From NCBI GenBank assembly GCA_002392705.1, contig DGHP01000056.1, positions 54,805 to 82,120 of the forward strand: 27,316 nt of DNA. The letters are read 5' to 3'. Origin of the DNA: Lachnospiraceae bacterium UBA3845. Its GTDB lineage: Bacteria > Bacillota > Clostridia > Lachnospirales > Lachnospiraceae. Position 1 is the first letter of the stretch; each line of letters opens with the position of its first letter. A program made the translations under genes and the position numbers. Shown piece by piece: positions 15,921 to 22,386 of this stretch. The notes under the pieces are model-generated. The model did no database searches and was not told the origin of the DNA. It was given only the letters and a program-made list of their open reading frames with translations.

Positions 15921-15956
15921 CAGGGCAGGCCGCGGAATGGGAGCGCGCATCCGTAT

Positions 15957-16913
15957 TCAGATTTTTCCAAGACAGGGCCGGATCAGAGGATCCGCTTCCG
16001 CAAGAGCACGGAGCTTTTGAAGGACTCCGGAAGAAGACAGATAATCATCGATGGAATCAAACCGTTCGGGGAGATCCAGGTGATTGCATGGCGTCAGCCT
16101 TCCGTCCGGAGTCACGCTCAGATGTGTAATTCCGGCAGTGCATCCTGAGAAATCACGCTCCGCATCCAGGCTCTCGTCCATGGACAGAAGAGAGCGAAGC
16201 TCATAAAAGCAGCCATTTACAAGCCATTTTACCGGCCCCCTGTACTGCTCCAGCACCGCGGCGGCTGACCGGATCTGCTCGCCGGACGGCGGATCAAGGA
16301 ACTGACCGTCCGCCGCAGGCAGATTCCCGAGGATCACCAGGGCATAGACCTCAAAGCGCTCCAGCAGACGCAGAAGATCGGGAAGATCCGCCGCATTGCT
16401 TCCATGCATGACAAAATTGACAAGCGTAAGGCAGTCCGGGATCTCTTTCAGCCATCCGAGGGTGGCAAGGGCCTTATCAAAACCCTGCCTCGTAACCCCG
16501 TTGATCTGTTCTGTACTTCCGTTCAGAGATATACAGATGCTTGAGATCCCTGCCTCATGCAGCCTTAAAAGCTTTTCCTTCGATGCGCATGCGCCGGAAA
16601 GAGAAACAGACGCTTCCATCCCTCTTCCTGCGCACTCCCGGATGAGTTCCTCCAGAAAGGGATAGCAAAGCGTCTCTCCACCGCTCATATTCACATACCG
16701 GATCCCGTGTCTGTCCGCATCCCTGATCCAGGCAAGTGCCGCCTCTTTGGGCAGAAAGCGTTCCTCTCCGCCGAATGGCACATAGCACTGGGGGCAGCGG
16801 AAGGGGCACACATTGGTCAGCTCAAGATTCAGGCCGATCAGCTCCGGGGCAGGGGCATCTTTCCTGAAGCCCTGAGCATTTTCCCGCTTCTGAACGGACG
16901 GATCTCTTTCCAT
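15957..16913 (-). CDS. Radical SAM protein with shortened SPASM-like C-terminus, last gene of the type VII cluster
   Basis: A 318-residue radical SAM enzyme. The 4Fe-4S site is CPFRCPQC (C36, C40, C43), preceded by NLELTNV and followed by the SAM-binding NMSGGE (75-80). The C-terminal part has GCTAG...LSVTPDGRLTPCNH, the start of a SPASM-like auxiliary-cluster domain. It ends at RPCLGKI, where the usual further cysteines (C-x-G-x-C... pattern) would be expected, so it appears truncated or atypical. SPASM enzymes commonly modify peptides or proteins; the substrate here is unknown. It starts 21 nt after the effector-like gene with a strong gggaggagg site, so the two are very probably co-transcribed. 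Whether it modifies a type VII substrate is an open inference. Confidence 0.88.
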   Translation of the reverse strand: MERDPSVQKRENAQGFRKDAPAPELIGLNLELTNVCPFRCPQCYVPFGGEERFLPKEAALAWIRDADRHGIRYVNMSGGETLCYPFLEELIRECAGRGMEASVSLSGACASKEKLLRLHEAGISSICISLNGSTEQINGVTRQGFDKALATLGWLKEIPDCLTLVNFVMHGSNAADLPDLLRLLERFEVYALVILGNLPAADGQFLDPPSGEQIRSAAAVLEQYRGPVKWLVNGCFYELRSLLSMDESLDAERDFSGCTAGITHLSVTPDGRLTPCNHLDLPERFDSIDDYLSSSGVLQKLRALAEADPLIRPCLGKI

Positions 16914-16934
16914 CTGCGCCTCCTCCCTGCCATA

Positions 16935-18656
16935 TCACCATTTACTTAAGAAACTTACGACCGCCTTTCCGGCATTCGCAACCGCATTTCCGACCGCTTT
17001 TCCGGCATTCGCAATCGTATTTCCGACAGATTCTGCCGCACCTGCGACGGCCTTCGCTGCAGCTGTAACTCCGTTCTTCACGGCATCCACCGTTCCCTGG
17101 ACATCGACATCGAACTTCACCTTGAAGCCGATTCCAAGGGATGCGCCGAACTCACAGCGCAGCTTTCCGCCCGTCAGGCCGATCTTTCCGGACACGCCGA
17201 CGCCGACATTGCCTTCCACCGAACCGCCGACCTTTACGCCAAGCAGATTCGCCTTTCCGCCGATCGAACCTTTGCATGCATACGCGCCTGCATCTCCCTC
17301 TGCGGCAATTTCCAGCTTGCCGTCTACGATACGCGCCTTCGCTCCGGCGTTCGCTTCCACATGACCGATCTTGCCCTCTGCGGCTCCTTCCACGCCGACC
17401 AGGTTAAAGTCCTTCCCCAGGTATTTCTTCAGAGCGTCAGGCGCATAGCCGGCCTTCCCGCTGACATCCACTTTCACCATGGAAGCAGAAGCGCCAACCT
17501 TTGCGTCTGCTCCGAAGGCAGGCACTTTCTTTCCATCTTTTACCACATAGTAAGCACCGGCGCCTGCGCTTGCGGCGGCTGTTGCCGTAAAAACAGAAAG
17601 ACTTGCAGATCCGGATGTATGCTTTCCCTGCGCTGAAGCACTCACACCGGCCACAGCGACGGTTGCCTCTTTGCTCCACTGGACAACCTTTGCGCCTATG
17701 ATATCCTTCGAGAAACTGTTCCTGAGTTTATCCTCTGTGGTCAGGAGGCGCTGCATCTGTCCCTTTGTCGGACCATTCGGCTTGGAGGGATCCTTCGGAA
17801 CCCGATTCCTTTCCCATACGCGGTCTGACCAGTCTCTCTTCTGGTCCTTTGTCGGATCGGTATGATCCTTATGCTTGAATAAATTCGAACTGTATTTGTT
17901 CTTGAGCTTTTTTTCCAGATCGGCGAGCTTTCCTGCTCCTTTGTCAAAGAAGTTCGCGCCTTCCTTTACCTTATATGAGCCGATAGGACCGGACGAATTC
18001 AGGAAACTCAGGCTCTCTTCCGTCGTTGATTTTCCGAGGTATGCGCTGACCGTTTTTTCTTCCTTGCCGTCCGGTCCGACCTTTGTCCTGACATAGGCGG
18101 CATCGTAGGATGCATCGGAATTTTTATAGGTTATGGCTGTCCAGCCGCTTTTGGATTCATGATAATTATCGATCCACTTCCCTCCGGCTGCCGCGGCAGC
18201 AGCTGCCGCTCCGGCTCCGACAGACGGCGCGCCCTTGCTGACGGACGGTTTGTTTTCTTTGCCGCCCGTCTCTTTGGATGAGCCCGCGCTTCCGTTTCCC
18301 TCCCGGGAACCTGCTCCGCTTCCCGCTGCCTTCTTTGTATCTCCTGAAGAACTGCTTCCGAAGGCAAACAGCGGCTGCCCGAGAATTCCCCGCTCCGCGT
18401 TGCTGTATCTGTTCGCGCTGAACCGGGCAGCCTCAGCTGCCTGATCCATGCGCTTTGCCTGTCCCAGGATATCCTCCTGGAGTACGGCGACAGAACGCTC
18501 TATCTGGCCGATAGAAGACGCGCTTCCCTTCAGCCCGCGCTGGATCTCGGCCAGCTGTTCTGCCAGTCTCTCTGCTTTCTCCTTACAGGAAGAGAGCATT
18601 TCTCCCGCGGCGCCGAGACGGTCCGGAAGAACTTTGAATTCCGTTTTCTGGGCCAC
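16935..18656 (-). CDS. Type VII secretion effector-like protein with WXG/LXG-type N-terminus
   Basis: 573 residues starting at GTG 18656, supported by a perfect aaggagg 7 nt upstream. Residues 1-92 form a helical hairpin like WXG100 proteins. The WxG position reads LKG (42-44), and YSNAE (84-88) is a YxxxE secretion motif. Residues 100-160 are a Ser/Gly/Ala linker including an Ala run. A charged central region (about 165-320) follows. The C-terminal region (about 330-573) has alternating small and hydrophobic residues (for example GVSGKIGLTGGKLRCEFGAS) and ends with 11-residue repeats around ANAGKAVGNAV, resembling membrane-inserting or glycine-zipper segments. I recall similar alternating Ala/Gly/Val C-termini from other clostridial type VII proteins. 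It is likely exported through EssC. Toxicity is not shown, no catalytic motif is seen, and no immunity gene is recognised nearby. Confidence 0.8.
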   Translation of the reverse strand: MAQKTEFKVLPDRLGAAGEMLSSCKEKAERLAEQLAEIQRGLKGSASSIGQIERSVAVLQEDILGQAKRMDQAAEAARFSANRYSNAERGILGQPLFAFGSSSSGDTKKAAGSGAGSREGNGSAGSSKETGGKENKPSVSKGAPSVGAGAAAAAAAAGGKWIDNYHESKSGWTAITYKNSDASYDAAYVRTKVGPDGKEEKTVSAYLGKSTTEESLSFLNSSGPIGSYKVKEGANFFDKGAGKLADLEKKLKNKYSSNLFKHKDHTDPTKDQKRDWSDRVWERNRVPKDPSKPNGPTKGQMQRLLTTEDKLRNSFSKDIIGAKVVQWSKEATVAVAGVSASAQGKHTSGSASLSVFTATAAASAGAGAYYVVKDGKKVPAFGADAKVGASASMVKVDVSGKAGYAPDALKKYLGKDFNLVGVEGAAEGKIGHVEANAGAKARIVDGKLEIAAEGDAGAYACKGSIGGKANLLGVKVGGSVEGNVGVGVSGKIGLTGGKLRCEFGASLGIGFKVKFDVDVQGTVDAVKNGVTAAAKAVAGAAESVGNTIANAGKAVGNAVANAGKAVVSFLSKW

Positions 18657-18757
18657 AGCCCTACCTCCTTAATACTCTACGATATCACACTGTCTCAAAT
18701 CATCCACGCCCGCCTTCATCAGACCGGCATGAATAAAAGCGATACAGCGTTCCCTCT

Positions 18758-19075
18758 TCAGGAATGACTTTTTGCGATCTCGATCGCTCTCAGCTCCGAG
18801 TCAGCGTAGTTTTTCGCGATCGTATCCAGTGTATCAGCAGCCTCTGCCAGCTTTTTTGCCGTTTCGGACATATCATCGCCCACCTTCCGGGCCTTGCCGA
18901 GGAAAAGCTGAGCATTGTCGCCGCTCCAGCATTCCTTCACCGAATTGAGGCCGTTCGCGTACTCGTCCCCGGCGAGCTTTTTCAGCCCGTCCGCGACAGT
19001 GCGCATATTCTGTGACAGACCCTTCAGGCGGGACAATTCAGCGTAGATTCCGTTTTTCCTTTCCTCATCCGTCAT
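18758..19075 (-). CDS. WXG100-like small secreted protein
   Basis: 105 residues from ATG 19075. The in-frame ATG at 19081 directly abuts the ribosome-binding site gggagg, so 19075 (6 nt away) is the better start. It is a helix-turn-helix protein with WSG in the turn (W50) and YADSE (90-94) as the YxxxE motif. The WxG lies slightly later than in the other four small proteins, so it may belong to a divergent WXG-like subfamily. It is the closest small gene to the effector (about 100 nt) and could be its dedicated partner. Confidence 0.85.
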   Translation of the reverse strand: MTDEERKNGIYAELSRLKGLSQNMRTVADGLKKLAGDEYANGLNSVKECWSGDNAQLFLGKARKVGDDMSETAKKLAEAADTLDTIAKNYADSELRAIEIAKSHS

Positions 19076-19089
19076 CGTCATCCTCCCTG

Positions 19090-19404
19090 TCAGGAAATCA
19101 CATTGCTGTCAAGCGCCTGGGCACTTCCGACATTCTGCTGCTCGGTCTGTTCATAGAGTCCGGTGATCACCAGAAGCCGGTCGGGCCGCTTCTTCAGCTC
19201 GTCCCCTGCCTTATTCGCCCTGTCCAGAGCCTCCTGGAGCTTCCTGCGGTGCGTTGCCTCCGCCTCGCCCTCCCACTGGGCCGGAAACTTCAGGGCTTCT
19301 TCGGATATCCGGGCATACAGGTTCTGGATCCGGTCCGTGATGCCCCGGATGTTCGCTGCCGCACTCCTCAGTTCCTGTGTTGTGACTTTGATTTCAACTC
19401 CCAT
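19090..19404 (-). CDS. WXG100 family protein
   Basis: 104 residues. Two predicted amphipathic helices flank WEG (W44), and YEQTE (84-88) is the YxxxE type VII secretion motif. The N-terminus (MGVEIKVTTQELRSAAANI) is typical of WXG100 proteins, which are exported as dimers by EssC. It lies 14 nt upstream of the preferred start of the next WXG-like gene, so the two are co-transcribed and may form a heterodimer. Confidence 0.92.
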   Translation of the reverse strand: MGVEIKVTTQELRSAAANIRGITDRIQNLYARISEEALKFPAQWEGEAEATHRRKLQEALDRANKAGDELKKRPDRLLVITGLYEQTEQQNVGSAQALDSNVIS

Positions 19405-19459
19405 GACTCACCATCCTGCCTTGCTGACTGCCCGGGTCATATACGCTGACTCCGGCAGT

Positions 19460-19756
19460 TCAGAGACTGTCAATCTTTGAACGGATATCCGTCTCCGCGC
19501 TGCTGTATTCTTTGACAGCCTTCTCCTCCAGGCCCAGGATCCCGGCGATCTCCTGGTCGATCTCAATGATCTGCCTGCAGTTTTCCGTCATATCCGCCTG
19601 AAAGGCATTATGCGCCTCGCCCTCCCACATGGTCCCCAGCCTTGCGATAGCCTCCTGAAGCTCTTTTTCTTCCTTCCGAAGGCCTGCCAGGTCTTCCGTG
19701 AGAGCCGTGCGGATCTGATCGATTCCGCCGATATTTGCTCTGATTAGACCAGCCAT
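19460..19756 (-). CDS. WXG100 family protein
   Basis: 98 residues with WEG at 44-46 and YSSAE (84-88) as the YxxxE motif. The helix before the turn is strongly charged (LRKEEKELQEAI), suggesting a coiled-coil partner. The start follows aggagg at a good distance. It is in the middle of the small-protein run of the type VII cluster, downstream of a DUF4176 gene. Confidence 0.92.
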   Translation of the reverse strand: MAGLIRANIGGIDQIRTALTEDLAGLRKEEKELQEAIARLGTMWEGEAHNAFQADMTENCRQIIEIDQEIAGILGLEEKAVKEYSSAETDIRSKIDSL

Positions 19757-19807
19757 TTTACCTCCTGCGGCCGACTGCCCGTCAGCTGTGACTTCTTACT
19801 CAGCCAC

Positions 19808-20143
19808 TCAGCCATTTTCTTCAGCCGGCCCGAGCAGCTGCTCCAGCGTCACCGAGCCATCTTTGAGTCCATCCACGATCTCCTGGATTCTGGGCATGTA
19901 GTTCAGCATATCCTCATTGATAAATCCGATCGCCAGAACCCTGTCAACGGCATCCTGGTCAAACTGGATCATCTCAGTGACCCGGGTAAATCCGGCCGGA
20001 TATGGAACTCCGACATAATCATATAATTCTCCGGGTTCTCCCTCATCGTTCAGCGTCACCTGGCAGAATCCTATGACCATAATCGGGATTTTCCCATCCT
20101 TCAGCAGTACAACGCTTCCGATCGGCAGCATTCCGTTCCACAT
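19808..20143 (-). CDS. DUF4176 family protein
   Basis: 111 residues opening MWNGMLPIGSVVLLKDGKIPIMVIGFCQ, the hallmark of DUF4176. The rest contains the family's second conserved region (LYDYVGVPYPAGF and a later FDQDAVDRVLAIGF). It has no signal peptide or membrane helix, so it is probably cytoplasmic. DUF4176 proteins recur at Firmicutes type VII/LXG loci, where a chaperone- or targeting-like role is suspected but, to my knowledge, not generally proven. Two paralogues lie upstream at 21326 and 21617. Confidence 0.88.
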   Translation of the reverse strand: MWNGMLPIGSVVLLKDGKIPIMVIGFCQVTLNDEGEPGELYDYVGVPYPAGFTRVTEMIQFDQDAVDRVLAIGFINEDMLNYMPRIQEIVDGLKDGSVTLEQLLGPAEENG

Positions 20144-20317
20144 GTCTGTATCCCCTTTTCTTTTTTCTGTAGCTCTGTTTCAATACCGCCCTGACAAAGC
20201 TTCTCCCCGGACACACGCCGGCTTTTGCTGATGGTTTTCCACTGTGCGCCTGTGGAATCCGTGCGGCGGACTTTTGAAATCAGAGAGCTGATTTCAGATG
20301 ATCCGTGAATCGTAAGT
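20144..20317. other. Gap between DUF4176 and WXG100 genes with a perfect hairpin
   Basis: A perfect 8-bp stem gaaatcag/ctgatttc with loop agag lies at 20276-20295, shortly after the stop of the upstream WXG100 gene (20318). No T-run follows on the minus strand, so it is more likely an RNA processing or stability element than a terminator. The DUF4176 ribosome-binding site aggggat lies at the other end. Confidence 0.45.
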
Positions 20318-20635
20318 TCAGGCAATCACATGCTCCGACAGGTTTCCGGACTCAGAGACGTTCGTCTCCTCCGTCTTGGTGTACTCTGCGGAGATGGTAT
20401 ACAGATGCTGTGCCTCATCGGCAATCAGCTTGTTGAGCCGCTCGATATCCTCCTGCAGGGATTTGAAACGGTTTACATACGCCTGCTGCGCCTCACCGCT
20501 CCAGATCCGGCCCGACAGTTCTGTAACCTTCGCGGTCATGTTCTGACTCAGATTCTTGATCTCATTGCCGGCATTTTCCATCATCCGGGCTTTATCCTGT
20601 AACTCTTTGGGTGTAACGCGAATTGTATCCGCCAT
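20318..20635 (-). CDS. WXG100 family protein
   Basis: 105 residues with the family N-terminus (ADTIRVTPKELQDKARMME), WSG at 45-47 and YTKTE (85-89) as the YxxxE secretion motif, followed by the common EETNVSE-type tail. It lies about 100 nt downstream of another WXG100 gene. Both resemble EsxA/YukE-type proteins more than the others in the cluster. Confidence 0.94.
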   Translation of the reverse strand: MADTIRVTPKELQDKARMMENAGNEIKNLSQNMTAKVTELSGRIWSGEAQQAYVNRFKSLQEDIERLNKLIADEAQHLYTISAEYTKTEETNVSESGNLSEHVIA

Positions 20636-20739
20636 AGTAAAAACCTCACTTTCTCAATTATTCATTCCTGGTATTCTTTATTGTTTCGTCTTAGCCGGCC
20701 CTTCTTTGCCGGTCCTTCTTAACTGATTATTTTTGATTC

Positions 20740-21033
20740 TTATTTTCCGGAAGCGGTCTGAACGTTCTGGGCTTCTGCTTTTTCATAGTTCTGCGCGATC
20801 ACGAGCAGCGTCTGGCAGTATTTTTCGATTGCGTTGTAGAAGTTCCACAGATTGACCTTGTCCTTCTCAAATGCCGCATGGAAAGCGTCATGCGCATCGC
20901 CTTCCCACATGCTGTCCAGTCCCTTGACGATCTGCTCCAGTTCGTCGATTTTCGACTTATAGCTGTTGTTCAGGGTCTGAAGTTCACCCTGCTTTGCCTT
21001 TACCTGATTGGATGTTACTGTAAATTCCGCCAT
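20740..21033 (-). CDS. WXG100 family protein (EsxA/YukE-like)
   Basis: 97 residues, the canonical EsxA/YukE length, with WEG at 43-45 and YEKAE (83-87) as the YxxxE motif. It has an excellent ribosome-binding site (aaggagg). It is the first small secreted protein gene after the EssC-YukD-DUF4176 block, separated from it by about 290 bp that may hold a separate promoter, and is a good candidate for the general type VII substrate that activates EssC. Confidence 0.94.
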   Translation of the reverse strand: MAEFTVTSNQVKAKQGELQTLNNSYKSKIDELEQIVKGLDSMWEGDAHDAFHAAFEKDKVNLWNFYNAIEKYCQTLLVIAQNYEKAEAQNVQTASGK

Positions 21034-21227
21034 ATTCTTACCTCCTTGCTCTATGGTATCTTTTCTGTATTTGTCTGGAATTCATCCTGTGCGCAGCCGA
21101 CGCGGCCGCGCATCTGTATCATCTTATGTCTGAATTTGTGAGCCTCTTTCTTTCGCTCGTCTCTATATACGCTTCCCTCCGCTGATTTCCACATCAGAAA
21201 TGTTTTTCTTTTTATCTCATCCAATAT

Positions 21228-21314
21228 CACGCCCCGGCACAGCGAAAGAAAGACATGCCAGTCCTGCCGGGTTCATTCAACCATACTGGCACGTCCCGGC
21301 GCAGCGAAGGAAAT
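21228..21314. repeat. 24-bp direct repeat between DUF4176 and WXG100 genes
   Basis: cacgccccggcacagcgaaa... (21228-21251) recurs at 21290-21313 with three mismatches. Between them tgccagt/actggca could pair as a stem. It lies in the 292-bp gap 21034-21325, which otherwise holds no gene and no convincing promoter. Confidence 0.5.
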
Positions 21315-21325
21315 ACTCTGTTTTC

Positions 21326-21598
21326 TTATTTTCCTCCCAGCATCTTCTCTGCCTGCGGAAGAAATTCCTCAGAGTTTTCATCCATATAGCCGACATAGAA
21401 AACCTGCTCGATGCTGTCTCTGTTGAAGAGATACAGCTTATCCGGATCCTCAAGTCCGTCCGGATACAGCACTCCGGAATAATCAAAGACACGGGAATCA
21501 TCATCTTCCTTCGTGACGCACACCCCGCAGATCATCAGCTTCCTGTCGCCGTCTTTCAGCAGCACCACGCTGCCGATCGGCAGTACTCCTTTCCACAT
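21326..21598 (-). CDS. DUF4176 family protein (short)
   Basis: 90 residues opening MWKGVLPIGSVVLLKDGDRKLMICGVC, with the second conserved part FDYSGVLYPDGL and LFNRDSIEQVFYVGYMDE. It lacks the C-terminal extension seen in the 111- and 114-residue paralogues. It follows the next DUF4176 gene by 18 nt, so they are co-transcribed. The aaaggagg site is somewhat far (11 nt) from the start. Confidence 0.87.
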   Translation of the reverse strand: MWKGVLPIGSVVLLKDGDRKLMICGVCVTKEDDDSRVFDYSGVLYPDGLEDPDKLYLFNRDSIEQVFYVGYMDENSEEFLPQAEKMLGGK

Positions 21599-21616
21599 AA
21601 CAGTCCTGTCCCTCCT

Positions 21617-21961
21617 TTACGGTGCCTCGATCTGGGGCCGCTCTGGCTTGATCTTTTCCAGTTCTTCCAGCGGCAGTTCCCCGGAACGTACCCTGGGGAG
21701 CAGCGCATTTACATTTTTATAAGCCGCGATCAGTCTTTCGTCGATGTAACCGACGGAACAGACCTTATCGATCGAATCCTGATTGAAGACATACAGATAA
21801 TCCTTTGAAACATATCCGTACGGGTGGAGCAGACCGGAATAATCATAAAGGACGCCTCCGTTTTCCTCTTCCACCTGCTGGCAGATCCCGCAGATCATCA
21901 TCTTCTGTTTCGTGTTTTTCAAAATGACTACGCTTCCGATCGGAAGCAGGCCTTCCCACAT
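21617..21961 (-). CDS. DUF4176 family protein
   Basis: 114 residues opening MWEGLLPIGSVVILKNTKQKMMICGICQQ, with LYDYSGLLHPYGYV and FNQDSIDKVCSVGYIDE. The C-terminal 25 residues (SGELPLEELEKIKPERPQ) resemble the tail of the 111-residue paralogue (SVTLEQLLGPAEE). It has a strong aggagg site. It is the first DUF4176 gene after yukD, about 180 nt away. Confidence 0.88.
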   Translation of the reverse strand: MWEGLLPIGSVVILKNTKQKMMICGICQQVEEENGGVLYDYSGLLHPYGYVSKDYLYVFNQDSIDKVCSVGYIDERLIAAYKNVNALLPRVRSGELPLEELEKIKPERPQIEAP

Positions 21962-22140
21962 ATTCTTCTCCTCCTAAAACAAAGTTTTGAACTCTGACTC
22001 AAAGCCCCGGATGACTGTTTTGCAGCCGCCTCTGCCGCGCTAACGCCCGCATCCGTGGCAAAACCGAACGGAACAGTTACATGCTCTGCCCCATCTTTTT
22101 ATACGATCCGGACGGAACAATTACACGCTCTGCTTTGAAT

Positions 22141-22386
22141 TTACACAAGGACAAGCCTTGCTCCATCTTTTATACCCTGCAGGCCGGCCGGAAGATTCTT
22201 TTTCAGGCGTTCCCCGCCCGGTACGGAAAAAAGGTCATACCCCTCCGTGTCCGTTCCTGCTTCACCGCTCTTCTTCCGCACAAGGTCCAGGAGTTCTTCC
22301 AGCAGGACGCCGGCCTTCTGATGTTCATTTATGCTGACATTGTAACAGGTCCCAAGCGATGGGACCTCCAGCTGTATAAGAATCAT
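22141..22386 (-). CDS. YukD/EsaB ubiquitin-like type VII secretion protein
   Basis: 81 residues with a ubiquitin-like beta-grasp pattern: first strand MILIQLEVPSLGTCYNVSI, a central helix LLEELLDLVRKK, and the final strand GARLVLV. YukD/EsaB is a cytoplasmic component or regulator of type VIIb systems. Its ATG overlaps the essC stop codon (ATGA, 22383-22386), so the two are translationally coupled. Placement directly after essC differs from the Bacillus yukEDCB order. Confidence 0.88.
   Translation of the reverse strand: MILIQLEVPSLGTCYNVSINEHQKAGVLLEELLDLVRKKSGEAGTDTEGYDLFSVPGGERLKKNLPAGLQGIKDGARLVLV

Noticed and set aside
15744..15950. 68-residue Cys-rich frame 6 nt after the radical SAM stop, resembling a repeat-core RiPP precursor
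   Set aside because: Its repeats have a DNA period of 46-47 bp, not a multiple of three, so the middle unit is read in another frame. The ribosome-binding site is weak, and the DNA is explained by plus-strand terminators. A precursor cannot be excluded but is not supported.
20101..20325. 74-residue frame between WXG100 and DUF4176 genes
   Set aside because: Needs a TTG start without a ribosome-binding site and overlaps the DUF4176 start out of frame; no family similarity seen.
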